Shown: positions 35,835-44,818 of the stretch, one piece after another
How positions within the stretch are numbered: the first letter of the stretch is position 1
How the letters are laid out: every line of letters begins with the position of its first letter
DNA from: Pseudoclavibacter chungangensis
GTDB taxonomy: Bacteria; Actinomycetota; Actinomycetes; Actinomycetales; Microbacteriaceae
Direction of reading: 5' to 3'
DNA: 64,000 bases
Assembly (NCBI RefSeq): GCF_013410545.1
Contig: NZ_JACCFV010000001.1
Location: 1,302,001 to 1,366,000 of the forward strand
Program-made: the position numbers and the translations under genes
Notes under the pieces: generated by a model
Told to the model about the DNA's origin: nothing
Database searches by the model: none
The model's input: only the letters and a program-made list of their open reading frames with translations

Positions 35835-36470
35835 TCAGTTCGCGACGTACACGTGACGACGGTCGAGGTCGTCGCGCTCGACGATGTCCAATAGCGCTGC
35901 GGCCATGTCGGGCGCGGTGATCGACCACCCGCGCCGCAACGGTCCGGCCGTGCTCGAGCGATAGCTCCCGCGGGGGTCGACGGGTCTGATCCGGGGCGCG
36001 CGGATGGCGGTCCAGCGCGCTGCGCTCTCCCAGAGCACGATGTCCATGCGACGCATGTCGTCGTACGTGGCGCCGAGGAACCGCTGGAGCAGCGGCAACA
36101 CGATCCAGAGCTTGACGGGGCCCTGATGCGCCCAGTGCTCCGCCACCTCGGACGAGATCACCACGAGGCGTCCGACACCGTGTCGCGCCATACCGTCCAC
36201 GATGTTCCGCGTCCCCTGCGAACAGAGCGTCGTCGGGGTCCGTGACGTTCCGATACCGACGCAGCTCACCACGGCATCGGCCCCCTCGAGGACGTTCTGT
36301 ACGCCCTCGGCATCGAGGACGTCGACGGCCGCGACGCGGAGCCGCGGGATCCCACTGTCGAGCGCTCGAGGATCGCGGGCGACGGCGACCACCTCGAGAT
36401 CGCGCGCGAGCGCCTGATCCACCACGTGTCGGCCGACGTTGCCGGTTGCCCCGGTCACCACGATGCGCAT
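35835..36470 (-). CDS. NAD(P)-binding SDR-like protein (atypical, NAD(P)H-binding)
   Basis: A 211-residue Rossmann-fold protein of the NAD(P)H-binding group (NmrA/SDR-a5 like). It has MRIVVTGATGNVGRHVV (GxxGxxG dinucleotide motif), then VVAVARDP, AVDVLDAEGVQNVLEGADAVV, LVVISSEVAEH and ESAARWTAIRAPRI. There is no YxxxK catalytic pair, so it may be a redox sensor or an isomerase/reductase of unknown substrate. GGAGGACAC precedes ATG 36470. It is divergent from a MarR regulator and is probably its target. Confidence 0.82.
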   Translation of the reverse strand: MRIVVTGATGNVGRHVVDQALARDLEVVAVARDPRALDSGIPRLRVAAVDVLDAEGVQNVLEGADAVVSCVGIGTSRTPTTLCSQGTRNIVDGMARHGVGRLVVISSEVAEHWAHQGPVKLWIVLPLLQRFLGATYDDMRRMDIVLWESAARWTAIRAPRIRPVDPRGSYRSSTAGPLRRGWSITAPDMAAALLDIVERDDLDRRHVYVAN

Positions 36471-36527
36471 GTGTCCTCCGTGTGCCTCATCGATCCCGGT
36501 TCGGTAGCTAGACTCGACGCCGAACTC

Positions 36528-36555
36528 ATTCTGAATCGGGATCATTCCGAATCGG
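36528..36555. promoter_or_regulatory. Candidate MarR operator: two 12-bp direct repeats
   Basis: ATTCTGAATCGG (36528-36539) and ATTCCGAATCGG (36544-36555) differ at one base and are spaced 16 bp apart in the divergent promoter region of the NAD(P)-binding gene and marR. A partial third copy (GGTTCGGTAG) lies near 36500. Confidence 0.4.
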
Positions 36556-36582
36556 TAGTAAGTGTAGCCCGAGGAGAGCGCG

Positions 36583-37041
36583 ATGACCGATGAATCGATC
36601 GAAGGTGTCCGACGCGCGATGCAGCGGCACCTGGTGCATGCGGTGCTCGGCAACGATCGGGTGGCTCGGGAGCATGGTCTGCTCAGCGCGGACCTGCAGG
36701 TGCTCCACCTGCTGGTGCTGCGCGAGGACGTGCGGACCCCGAAGCAGATCAGTGAGGTCACCGGCACGCCGGCGAGTACGGTGACGAAGCTCGTGGACCG
36801 TCTCGAGACGGCAGGCTACGTGCGCCGCACGCCCGATCACGCCGACCGCCGCAGAACGCGCATCGAGCCGATTCCCGAGGCGATCGAGGCGCTGCACGTG
36901 CACTACGCACGTGCCGATGACGAGTTCGACGAGATGAGCAGCGCGTTCTCGGCGGACGAACTCGCGATCGTGCGGCGATATCTCGACGCCGCCACGGAGT
37001 TCTACACGAGGCAGGCGACGACGCCGTCCCGTCTGCCGTGA
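36583..37041 (+). CDS. MarR-family transcriptional regulator
   Basis: A 152-residue winged helix-turn-helix regulator. The recognition region reads KQISEVTGTPASTVTKLVDRLETAGYVRRTPDHADRRRTRI (helices plus wing, in order), with the MarR-typical DxRR wing motif (here ADRRRTRIEP). N- and C-terminal helices would form the dimer interface. The AGGAGAGCGCG ribosome-binding site precedes ATG 36583. It faces the NAD(P)-binding gene across a repeat-bearing 112-nt region, the usual layout for a MarR repressor and its target. The inducer is unknown. Confidence 0.88.
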   Translation: MTDESIEGVRRAMQRHLVHAVLGNDRVAREHGLLSADLQVLHLLVLREDVRTPKQISEVTGTPASTVTKLVDRLETAGYVRRTPDHADRRRTRIEPIPEAIEALHVHYARADDEFDEMSSAFSADELAIVRRYLDAATEFYTRQATTPSRLP

Positions 37042-37070
37042 CACGCATCCGACGATGAGCCCGCGTGCAC

Positions 37071-37106
37071 GACGACGCCCCTCGCCGGAGGGCGAGGGGC
37101 GTCGTC
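37071..37106. terminator. Perfect 16-bp hairpin between marR and glnA1
   Basis: GACGACGCCCCTCGCC pairs with 37091-37106 around a 4-nt loop, between convergent genes. Confidence 0.8.
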
Positions 37107-37121
37107 GATCTGAGCGTCGGA

Positions 37122-38546
37122 TCAGACGCCGTAGTAGAGCTCGAACTCGTAGGGGTGCGGGCGCTGCGCGAGCGGCTGCACCTCGTTCGTGATCTTGTAG
37201 TCGATCCAAGTCTCGATGAGGTCCTCGTCGAACACGTTGCCCTGCGTGAGGTACTCGTGGTCGTCCTGCAGCGCCTTGAGTGCCTCGGGGAGGCTCGTCG
37301 CGAGCTGCGGGATGCTCTTCGCCTCCTCCGGCGGGAGCTCGTAGAGGTCCTTGTCGATCGGCTCGTGCGGCTCGATGCGGTTCTGGATTCCGTCGAGGCC
37401 CGCCATGAGCTGCGCGGCGAAGGCGAGGTACGGGTTCGACGAGGCGTCGGGCGCGCGGAACTCGATGCGCTTGGCCTTCGGGTTCGAGCCCGTGATCGGG
37501 ATGCGGATGGCCGCGGAGCGGTTACCGGCCGAGTAGACGAGGTTGATGGGGGCCTCGAAGCCCTTGACGAGGCGGTGGTACGAGTTCGCCGTCGGGTTCG
37601 TGAACGCGGCGAGCGAGTTCGCGTGGGCGAGGATGCCACCGATGTACCAGCGCGCGAGGTCCGACAGCGAGCCGTAGCCGGCCTCGTCGTAGAACAGCGG
37701 GTCGCCGCCCTTCCAGAGCGACTGGTGCGTGTGCATGCCCGAACCGTTGTCACCGAACAGCGGCTTCGGCATGAACGTCGCCGTCTTGCCCCACTGCTGC
37801 GCGACGTTCTTGACGATGTACTTGAACTTCAGGATGTCGTCCGCCGCGTGCACCATCGTGTCGAAGCGGTAGTTGATCTCGGCCTGGCCACCCGTGCCGA
37901 CCTCGTGGTGCGCACGCTCGAGCTGCAGGCCGGCCTTGATGAGCTCGACCGAGATCGCGTCGCGCAGGTCGGCCTGCTTGTCGACGGGGGAGACCGGGAA
38001 GTAGCCACCCTTGTAGGGCGTCTTGTTGCCGAGGTTGCCGCCCTCTTCGACACGGCCGGAGTTCCAGGCACCCTCGATCGAGTCGACCTTGTAGAAGCTC
38101 TCGTTCGGGACGGTGCTGTAGCGCACGTCGTCGAAGACGTAGAACTCGGCCTCGGGGGCGAAGAACGCAGTGTCCGCGATGCCCGTCGACTCGAGGTACT
38201 TCTCGGCCTTCTTCGCGACCTGACGGGGGTCGCGGTGGTAGATCTCACCCGTGCGCGGGTTGTAGATGTCGAAGAGCATGACGAGCGTCTTCTCGGTGCG
38301 GAACGGGTCGAGGTACGCCGTCGTCACATCGGGGATGAGCTGCATGTCCGACTCGTGGATGCTCGCGAAGCCGCGAATCGAGGACCCGTCGAAGAGCTGC
38401 CCGACGCTGAAGAACTCCTCGTCGACCGTGCTCGCCGGGATGTTGAAGTGCTGCTGCACGCCGGGGAGGTCGGTGAAGCGGATGTCGAGGAAGACCACCT
38501 CCTCGTCCTTCAGGAATGCGAGGACTTCTGCGGGGTCTTTGAACAT
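37122..38546 (-). CDS. glnA: Glutamine synthetase type I
   Basis: A 474-residue dodecameric glutamine synthetase, the main ammonium-assimilating enzyme. Markers are [43 protein letters not shown], the ATP/Glu site [15 protein letters not shown] and [17 protein letters not shown]. The adenylylation loop [12 protein letters not shown] has Tyr402, the target of GlnE. The N-terminus ([17 protein letters not shown]) is typical GlnA1. ATG 38546 has GGAGAC upstream. The frame remains open far upstream, but that part is shadow coding of other genes. Confidence 0.96.
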   Translation of the reverse strand: MFKDPAEVLAFLKDEEVVFLDIRFTDLPGVQQHFNIPASTVDEEFFSVGQLFDGSSIRGFASIHESDMQLIPDVTTAYLDPFRTEKTLVMLFDIYNPRTGEIYHRDPRQVAKKAEKYLESTGIADTAFFAPEAEFYVFDDVRYSTVPNESFYKVDSIEGAWNSGRVEEGGNLGNKTPYKGGYFPVSPVDKQADLRDAISVELIKAGLQLERAHHEVGTGGQAEINYRFDTMVHAADDILKFKYIVKNVAQQWGKTATFMPKPLFGDNGSGMHTHQSLWKGGDPLFYDEAGYGSLSDLARWYIGGILAHANSLAAFTNPTANSYHRLVKGFEAPINLVYSAGNRSAAIRIPITGSNPKAKRIEFRAPDASSNPYLAFAAQLMAGLDGIQNRIEPHEPIDKDLYELPPEEAKSIPQLATSLPEALKALQDDHEYLTQGNVFDEDLIETWIDYKITNEVQPLAQRPHPYEFELYYGV

Positions 38547-38705
38547 TGCGTCTCCAGATTGGTCGTGGCGGTGGAGGGCGGGACACGGTGCCCCGCGGTG
38601 ATCACACGCTATGTGCGCGCTGTTGCCCGGTCGTGACTGCCGTGTTTCCTGAATGTTACGCGGAGCGCCCCGTCGCGCGCGGTGAAAGGGGTTGCGCGCG
38701 GCCGG

Positions 38706-38711
38706 TAGACT
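38706..38711 (+). promoter_or_regulatory. -10 box of a leaderless start (RDD protein)
   Basis: TAGACT is followed by 6 nt and ATG 38718. Confidence 0.6.
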
Positions 38712-38717
38712 CGGCGG

Positions 38718-39143
38718 ATGCCCTCGACTGCTCCCGACGCCTCGTTCGCCAGCGCGGAGAACAACTCGTATCCGGGCTACCGCCTCGGGTACCCGGAGGA
38801 CGGGCCCGGTTCCATCGGCGGCATCGGTCGGCGCATCGGTGGCCTCGTCGTCGACTGGATCTTCGCGATGGGACTCGGCAATCTGTTCTTCGGGGGAGAT
38901 CCCGTCGCGCTCATGGGCCTCTTCGTCATCGTCACGACCGTGCCGATCATGCTGTTCGGCTCGACGCTCGGTCACCGTCTGTTCGGCCTGCAGCTCACAC
39001 GCCTCGACGGGGCGGCGCCGGGCCCGTGGCGCCCGCTCGTCAGGCAGGTCCTGCTCGTGCTCGTCATCCCGGCCGCCGTGTGGGACTCGGATCACCGCGG
39101 CGGGCACGACATCCTCACGCGGCTCGCACTGCGCCGCCGCTGA
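38718..39143 (+). CDS. RDD family membrane protein
   Basis: A 141-residue membrane protein. A Tyr/Gly/Pro-rich soluble N-terminus leads to the RDD motif region ([15 protein letters not shown], with the Arg and Asp that name the family). Two or three helices follow ([45 protein letters not shown]), and the end is [18 protein letters not shown], a classic RDD ending. The RDD-DUF4191-glnA1 neighbourhood is conserved across Actinobacteria. Transport or osmoprotection roles are known for some RDD proteins, but none can be assigned here. Confidence 0.88.
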   Translation: MPSTAPDASFASAENNSYPGYRLGYPEDGPGSIGGIGRRIGGLVVDWIFAMGLGNLFFGGDPVALMGLFVIVTTVPIMLFGSTLGHRLFGLQLTRLDGAAPGPWRPLVRQVLLVLVIPAAVWDSDHRGGHDILTRLALRRR

Positions 39144-39227
39144 GACGCTCGCGGTCCGCCGGGGCCCGCAGCCCGACGTCGCCGGACGACGCACGATCTC
39201 CCCGCGGATGGACGGTGCGGCGCGATG

Positions 39228-39259
39228 CACGAACGCCCCGCCGGAGCGGGGCGTTCGTG
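39228..39259. terminator. 14-bp hairpin between convergent genes
   Basis: CACGAACGCCCCGC pairs with 39246-39259 around a CGGA loop, between the RDD gene and the DUF4191 gene. On the plus strand it is followed by GTGTG rather than a T tract. Confidence 0.75.
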
Positions 39260-39280
39260 TGTGCGAGTCGAGCTGCGGGA

Positions 39281-40006
39281 CTAGCGCATCTGCGACCGCG
39301 AGGGACGCATCTTGTACGGGTCGATGCCCTTCGGGATGGGCAGCTGGTTGCCCGAGAGCGACTTGAGGCGATTCGCGACGGCGAGGATCTCGGGCTTCGT
39401 GAGCTTCTTGGGAAGCTTGCCGAGCTCGCGCCGCAGCTTCAGCAGCTTGACGTCGCCCTCGCCCGTGCCGACGTGCAGGTGGTGGACGGGGACGTTCGAG
39501 AGGAGCCGCTGCGTGCGACGGCGCTCCTCCTCGAAGATGCGCTTGACGCCGCTGGGGGACCCCTCCGTGATGAGGACGACGCCGGGCTTGCCGATCGCGC
39601 GATAGACGGCGTCCTGCGTCTTGGCGTTGAACGCGACGGGCATCTCGCTCGTCTGCCACTGACCGCGCAACGAGCTCTGCAGCACCTGGCCCGTCGCGCC
39701 CGCGCGGCCCTCGATCTGCGAGAACGCGACCTTCTCGGCACGCCAGTTGAGCGTGAACATGAACAGCAGCAGCCCCGACATCAGGCCGAGCACGATGATG
39801 AGGACGAGCATGATGATGTTCGTCCCGAAGAAGATGATCGCAACGGCCACCGCGATCGCGATCGGCACGATGACGGCACCGACGAGCAGCCAGACGGCCG
39901 CCTTGTCGTACTTGGCCGTCATCTTGAGAACCTGCCAGATCTGCTTGAACCGGCCGGGTTCCTTCGCAGACGAGTTCGACGATGCTGCGGTCGAGGATTT
40001 TGCCAT
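39281..40006 (-). CDS. DUF4191 domain membrane protein
   Basis: A 241-residue protein with two adjacent transmembrane helices ([19 protein letters not shown] and [21 protein letters not shown]). A cytoplasmic domain follows, typical of DUF4191 ([54 protein letters not shown]). It is conserved beside glnA1/lipA in Actinobacteria, with no established function. The Ser/Ala/Lys-rich N-terminus is disordered. A TATCCT -10-like box lies 9 nt before ATG 40006, so any leader would be very short. Confidence 0.88.
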   Translation of the reverse strand: MAKSSTAASSNSSAKEPGRFKQIWQVLKMTAKYDKAAVWLLVGAVIVPIAIAVAVAIIFFGTNIIMLVLIIVLGLMSGLLLFMFTLNWRAEKVAFSQIEGRAGATGQVLQSSLRGQWQTSEMPVAFNAKTQDAVYRAIGKPGVVLITEGSPSGVKRIFEEERRRTQRLLSNVPVHHLHVGTGEGDVKLLKLRRELGKLPKKLTKPEILAVANRLKSLSGNQLPIPKGIDPYKMRPSRSQMR

Positions 40007-40143
40007 AGTGCGTCCAGGATACCGTTCCGGTCACCATCCATTCACACCCGCGTGCCGACTCGTTCGTCCACAGCGGAGTCGTCGTCCTGACGCGCTGGGG
40101 CGGGCGTCCTGCATCCTCGTCCGACGGGCGTGGGGAGGGCGAT

Positions 40144-41499
40144 GTGGACCGGTGGGGACGAGGGGGCCGAGGCCGTGCCGGTGACGTGCTTGCTCGCGTG
40201 CGACGCGGCGAGGCCCGTCCGCCGACCGGCGTGGCACCACCGCGAGGTGACGGTTTCGAGTGCGCGTCGGCGGTGGACGCCGACACGGTCGCTGCGCTGC
40301 TCGGCGAGGTCGCGGTCCTTCGCGCCCTCGAAGCGGCGGCGGTGGAGGCCGCACCACGTGTCGTGTCCTGTGTTCGGCGCTCCCGCGGCCGGCCCGGAAC
40401 GAGTGCCGGTCCGGCAGCGGGGCTCGTCGCCGTCTTCGATGTCGCACGGGGGCCACAGCTCGCGGACGTGATCGGCACGCGGGCCGTCCGTCGTGCGGGT
40501 CAACTCGTCACCGTGTTCGCGCCGATCGCGGAGGCCCTCGCCGCCGCACATCATGCGGGCGCGGTGCACGGCGACGTCCGCGCCGAACGCGTCCGGTTCG
40601 ATGCGTCGGGCCGTCCGGAGCTGCAGGGGTGGGGGAGGCCACGGACGGACGGCGCGGTTCCGACCGACGATTGGCGCGCGTTCGATGGGTTGCTCGACGC
40701 GGCCTGTCGGAGTGTGGCGGTGACTCCGCCCGGTGGCGTGCATCGCGCGCTCGTGAGCTTGGTCGCACGGGAGACGTCGCCGGACGCGCGTGCGCGCACG
40801 GCGGGTTCGCTCGTCGACGAGCTGTACGAGTGGGCGACGCCCGAGGCGGTGGAGCCGTTGGCGACGGACGAGGCGGAGACCACCGGTGACGACGTCGCAG
40901 GGGTGCCGCGCACACGGACCGCGTCACCCTCGACGCCGTCGCGGAGGCGGCCCGTCCGGCGGCGGACCGTGGTGCTCGGAGGGATGGCGGTGGTCTTCGG
41001 GGGAGCGGCCCTGTGGGTCACCCTCGCCGATCGGAGCGGAACGGAGCCGGACACGGGAAGCGCCGGCCCCGGGGTGACGACCGCACCGGCTGCACCGGCG
41101 TCCGCCGAACCAGCACCGGGCAGGACGAACGCAACCGATGCCGGCACGGCACCGGTCGAGGACCTCGTCGCGGGCGCCGAGCGACTGCTCGTCGAACGCG
41201 TCGCCTGTATCGAGCGGGGCGATGTGCGGGGGCTCACCGCACTCTACGAGCCGGGCGCGCCGAGCCTCGAGGCGGACCTCGCCGACGTCGCGACCGGACG
41301 CGCACCCCTCCTCGGCGCCCCCGAGGACGGCAGTGTCATCGAGCATCCCGACGACACCGAGCTCGCCGACGACACCGAGCACGCCGGAGCGCGCCGCGTC
41401 GACTTCGTGACCGTCGGGGAGGACGCCGAACGACATCCGGCCTCCGCCGTGCTCGCGCACGGGGAGGCCGGATGGCTGCTGCGTTCGGTGACGGGCTAG
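40144..41499 (+). CDS. Serine/threonine kinase-like protein, probable pseudokinase, with one membrane helix
   Basis: A 451-residue protein. Residues 1-240 look like a degenerate Hanks-type kinase. The only clear signature is the catalytic-loop relic [23 protein letters not shown]. The Asp remains, but HRD is HGD, the metal-binding Asn is Arg, the DFG motif is QGWG, and neither a glycine-rich loop nor an ATP-anchoring Lys is recognisable. One transmembrane helix ([19 protein letters not shown], about 275-295) follows, then an extracytoplasmic Pro/Ala/Thr linker and a small C-terminal domain. It is therefore probably a membrane pseudokinase or scaffold. GGGAGGG precedes GTG 40144. It lies where lipB-lipA often stand in Actinobacteria. 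Its stop codon overlaps the convergent sucB stop. Confidence 0.6.
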   Translation: MDRWGRGGRGRAGDVLARVRRGEARPPTGVAPPRGDGFECASAVDADTVAALLGEVAVLRALEAAAVEAAPRVVSCVRRSRGRPGTSAGPAAGLVAVFDVARGPQLADVIGTRAVRRAGQLVTVFAPIAEALAAAHHAGAVHGDVRAERVRFDASGRPELQGWGRPRTDGAVPTDDWRAFDGLLDAACRSVAVTPPGGVHRALVSLVARETSPDARARTAGSLVDELYEWATPEAVEPLATDEAETTGDDVAGVPRTRTASPSTPSRRRPVRRRTVVLGGMAVVFGGAALWVTLADRSGTEPDTGSAGPGVTTAPAAPASAEPAPGRTNATDAGTAPVEDLVAGAERLLVERVACIERGDVRGLTALYEPGAPSLEADLADVATGRAPLLGAPEDGSVIEHPDDTELADDTEHAGARRVDFVTVGEDAERHPASAVLAHGEAGWLLRSVTG

Positions 41500-43271
41500 A
41501 TGCCGAGGTCGCCCTCGAACGCGCCCGCCTCGAGGCGGGCCCGGATCTGGCCGAGGAACCGTGCGGCGTCGGCACCGTCGATGATGCGGTGGTCGTAGCT
41601 CAGGGCGAGGTACACGAGCGACCGGATCGCGATCGACTCCTGTCCGTCGTCCGTCTTCACGACCGCCGGACGCTTCGCGACGATGCCCGTACCGAGGATC
41701 GCGCTCTGCGGGAGGAACACGACGGGCGTGTCGAACAGCGCGCCGCGCGAACCCGTGTTGGTGACCGTGAACGTACCGCCCGCGAGCTCGTCGGGGAGCA
41801 GCTTGTTGTCGCGCGTGCGTCCCGCGAGGTCGGCGATCGCCGCGGTCAGACCCGCGATGTCGAGCGACGCCGCGTCCTTGATGACCGGCGTGAGCAGACC
41901 GCGCTCGGTGTCGACCGCCATCGACACGTTCTCCTGTGCCGGGTAGACGATCTCGTCCCCGTCGACCGTCGCGTTGATGATCGGGTACGTCTGCAGCGCC
42001 TCGATCGCGGCGAGCGTGAAGAACGGCAGGAACGACAGCTTGTTGCCGGTCTTCTCGAGGAACTGCTCCTTCACGCGGTCACGGAGCTTCGCGATGCGCG
42101 TCACGTCGACCTCGACGACCGTCGTGAGCTGCGCCGTCGACGTCATCGACTCGACGGCGCGCTGGGCGACGACCTTGCGCAGGCGCGTCATCTTGGCCCG
42201 CGTCCCGCGCAGCGGCGAGACCTCGAGCGGTGCCGGAGCGGCCGCCGCGGTGGGCTTCTCCGACGCGGCGGGCGCGGCCGACGCCTTCTCGGCCGCGGTC
42301 TGCACGTCCTCCTTGCGGATGCGACCGCCGACGCCGGTGCCCTGCACCGTCGCGAGGTCGACACCGAGTTCGCCCGCGAGCTTGCGCACGATCGGGGTCA
42401 CGTAGCGTGCGTTCGACGTCGAGGCCGGAGCGCTCGACGCCGCGTCGGCCGCGGCCTTCGGAGCCGAGGCCGACGCGGCCTCGGACGGCTTCTGCGGTGC
42501 GGCCGGCGGCTGCTGCTGGCCGGGACGCTGCGGCTGCACGGGCTGCGTCGGGGCCGGCTCCGTGCGCGCGGGCTGCGGCTCGGGTGCGGCCTCGGGCTCG
42601 GGCGCGGGGGCCACGTCGGGCTCCGCGGCGGGCTCGGGCTCGGCCGGTGCGGACTGCGCGCTCGGCGCACCGCTGCCGACACGCGCGAGCACCGCGCCGA
42701 CGTCGACCGTCTCGTCCTCGCCCACGAGGATCTCCTGCAGGGTCCCGGCGACGGGCGACGGCACTTCGGTGTCGACCTTGTCGGTCGAGACCTCGAGCAG
42801 CGGCTCGTCGACGGCGACCTCGTCGCCCACGGCCTTGAGCCAGCGGGTGACGGTGCCCTCGGTCACGCTCTCGCCCAGTGCGGGCAGCGTGATGTCCTGG
42901 CTGTCGCCACCGGCGGCCGGTGCCGCATCGGCCGCGGGGGCCGGCTCGGGGGCCGACTCCGCGGCGGGCTCGGCCTGGGCGGGCTCGGCCGCTTCCTCTG
43001 CCGGTGCCGCGGGCTCCGCCGACGACGCGCCGGAGCCGTCGCCGATGCGGGCGAGGACGCTGTCGACCTCGACCGTCTCGTCCTCGGGGACGAGGATCTC
43101 CTCGATCACGCCGGCGACGGGCGACGGCACCTCGGTGTCGACCTTGTCGGTCGAGACCTCGAGCAGCGGCTCGTCGACCTCGACGGTGTCGCCAACGCCC
43201 TTGAGCCACCGGGTCACGGTGCCCTCGGTCACGCTCTCCCCGAGTGCGGGGAGCTTGACGTCTACGCTCAT
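41496..43271 (-). CDS. sucB: 2-oxoglutarate (or 2-oxoacid) dehydrogenase E2, dihydrolipoamide succinyltransferase
   Basis: A 591-residue acyltransferase core of a 2-oxoacid dehydrogenase complex. Two N-terminal lipoyl domains carry lipoyl lysines Lys43 and Lys165 in STDKVDTEV. Ala/Pro/Glu-rich linkers and a peripheral-subunit-binding domain (TPIVRKLAGELGVDLATVQGTG split by a linker) follow. The catalytic domain ends in SYDHRIIDGADAARF with the active-site His and Asp. In Actinobacteria this SucB-annotated E2 serves pyruvate dehydrogenase and often 2-oxoglutarate dehydrogenase with OdhA. lpd lies 50 nt upstream on the same strand, giving E3-E2 in one operon. ATG 43271 has GAGGAG upstream. Confidence 0.93.
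   Translation of the reverse strand: MSVDVKLPALGESVTEGTVTRWLKGVGDTVEVDEPLLEVSTDKVDTEVPSPVAGVIEEILVPEDETVEVDSVLARIGDGSGASSAEPAAPAEEAAEPAQAEPAAESAPEPAPAADAAPAAGGDSQDITLPALGESVTEGTVTRWLKAVGDEVAVDEPLLEVSTDKVDTEVPSPVAGTLQEILVGEDETVDVGAVLARVGSGAPSAQSAPAEPEPAAEPDVAPAPEPEAAPEPQPARTEPAPTQPVQPQRPGQQQPPAAPQKPSEAASASAPKAAADAASSAPASTSNARYVTPIVRKLAGELGVDLATVQGTGVGGRIRKEDVQTAAEKASAAPAASEKPTAAAAPAPLEVSPLRGTRAKMTRLRKVVAQRAVESMTSTAQLTTVVEVDVTRIAKLRDRVKEQFLEKTGNKLSFLPFFTLAAIEALQTYPIINATVDGDEIVYPAQENVSMAVDTERGLLTPVIKDAASLDIAGLTAAIADLAGRTRDNKLLPDELAGGTFTVTNTGSRGALFDTPVVFLPQSAILGTGIVAKRPAVVKTDDGQESIAIRSLVYLALSYDHRIIDGADAARFLGQIRARLEAGAFEGDLGI
42745..42812. repeat. 68-bp near-identical repeat, copy 1 (second lipoyl domain of sucB)
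   Basis: It differs from 43111-43178 at a single base. It encodes the same lipoyl-lysine segment in the second lipoyl domain. Confidence 0.75.
43111..43178. repeat. 68-bp near-identical repeat, copy 2 (first lipoyl domain of sucB)
   Basis: Partner of 42745-42812. Identity at the DNA level, including third codon positions, suggests recent duplication or gene conversion between the two lipoyl domains. Confidence 0.75.
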
Positions 43272-43321
43272 GTTGTTCTCCTCACACGACGGCCCGTGGG
43301 CACGTCGTCGGTCTCAGTGGG

Positions 43322-44695
43322 TCAGATCGCGTGCAGCGGGCGGCCTGCGAGGGCCATCGAGGCCTCGCCGATCGTCTCGCCCTGGGTGGGGTGCGCGTGG
43401 ACGAGCTGCGCGACGTCCTCGGGGTAGGCCTCCCAGTTGACGATGAGCTGCGCCTCGGAGACGAGCTCGCCGATCCGGGGACCGATCATGTGCACGCCGA
43501 CGACCGGGCCGTCGTTGAGCCGGATCATCTTCACGAAGCCGCCACCGCCGAGGATCGAGCTCTTCGCGTTGCCCGCGAGGTTGTACTCGTAGCTCGTGAT
43601 GCGGTCGGCACCGTACTCGGCCTCGGCCTTCGCCTGGCTCAGGCCGACCGAGGCGATCTCGGGCTCGCTGTAGGTGACCTTGGGGACGTTGATGTCGGGG
43701 GTCTGCACGGGGTCGAGGCCCGCGATCTGCTCGGCGACGAAGATGCCCTGCTGGTAGCTGCGGTGTGCGAGCTGCAGGCCGGGCGTGATGTCACCGATCG
43801 CGTAGACACCGGGCACGTTCGTCTGCTGGTGCTCGTCGACGAGGACGAAGCCGCGGTCGGTCTCGACGCCGACCTCCTCGAGGCCGATGCCCGAGGTGCT
43901 CGGGCCGCGTCCCACGGCGACGAGGAGCAGGTCGGCGTCGATCGTCTCGCCCGACTCGAGCGTCACGTGCACGCCCGTGTCGTCCTGCGTGACGCCCTGG
44001 AACCGGACGCCGAGCTTGAACGCGATGCCGCGCTTCTTGAACTGGCGCTCGAGCTGCTTCGAGATGGCCTCGTCCTCGGCGGGCGCGAGGTGCGCGAGGC
44101 CCTCGATGATGGTCACCTCGGCACCGAACGAGCGCCACACGCTCGCGAACTCGAGGCCGATGACGCCGCCGCCGAGGATCGCGACGCGCTCGGGCAGCCA
44201 CGTGAGCTGGAGCGCCTGGTCCGAGGTGATCACGTTGCCCGTGATCTCGAGGCCGGGCAGCGACCGGGCGTACGAGCCCGTCGCGAGCACCACGTTCTTC
44301 CCGACGAGGGTGTCGTCGCCGACCTTCACGGTCGTGGGGGAGACGAGCGTTCCCGCGCCCTCGACGACGTGCACGCCCTTCGCCTTCAGGAGGCCCTGGA
44401 GCCCCTTGTACTTACCGGCGACGACGCCGTCGCGGAACGCGCCGACGCGGTCGATGTCGATGCCCTTGAACTCGGCGTTGACGCCGTAGTTCGACGCCTC
44501 GCGGGCGTTGTCGGCGAGCTCGGCCGAGTGGAGCATCGCCTTCGTGGGGATGCAGCCGCGGTGCAGACAGGTGCCCCCGAGCTTGTCCTTCTCGACGAGC
44601 GCGACCGTCGAGCCGAGCTGCACGGCTCGAATTGCCGCCGCGTAGCCGGCGCTACCGCCGCCCAGGACGACGAGGTCGAAATTCTGTTCTGACAC
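43322..44695 (-). CDS. lpdA: Dihydrolipoyl dehydrogenase (E3)
   Basis: A 457-residue flavoprotein that reoxidises dihydrolipoamide with NAD+. It has an FAD motif VVLGGGSAGYAAAIRA, the redox-active disulfide GGTCLHRGCIPTKA, a central GSYARSLPG, the NAD motif AILGGGVIGLEFASVW, the second FAD motif VYAIGDITPG, and a C-terminal interface with the catalytic dyad in HAHPTQGETIGEA. GTG 44695 is preferred over the longer frame because AAGGAG lies just upstream and the protein then starts at the FAD fold. It is first in the lpd-sucB operon. Confidence 0.95.
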   Translation of the reverse strand: MSEQNFDLVVLGGGSAGYAAAIRAVQLGSTVALVEKDKLGGTCLHRGCIPTKAMLHSAELADNAREASNYGVNAEFKGIDIDRVGAFRDGVVAGKYKGLQGLLKAKGVHVVEGAGTLVSPTTVKVGDDTLVGKNVVLATGSYARSLPGLEITGNVITSDQALQLTWLPERVAILGGGVIGLEFASVWRSFGAEVTIIEGLAHLAPAEDEAISKQLERQFKKRGIAFKLGVRFQGVTQDDTGVHVTLESGETIDADLLLVAVGRGPSTSGIGLEEVGVETDRGFVLVDEHQQTNVPGVYAIGDITPGLQLAHRSYQQGIFVAEQIAGLDPVQTPDINVPKVTYSEPEIASVGLSQAKAEAEYGADRITSYEYNLAGNAKSSILGGGGFVKMIRLNDGPVVGVHMIGPRIGELVSEAQLIVNWEAYPEDVAQLVHAHPTQGETIGEASMALAGRPLHAI

Positions 44696-44818
44696 CCAGG
44701 TGCTCCTTCGATCGAGGATTGCAACGGCTCCGGCGTGCGGAGTGGGCACGCCGAAACGCACGCGTACGCGTTCGCCCAGCCTACTACCTGACGGCTGTCG
44801 CGGGGACGGTCGAGCGAG

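Noticed and set aside
38547..40478. Extension of the glnA1 frame by more than 600 codons upstream
   Set aside because: The glnA1 N-terminus ([12 protein letters not shown]) is canonical at ATG 38546. The extension is low-complexity and antisense or overlapping to the RDD and DUF4191 genes.
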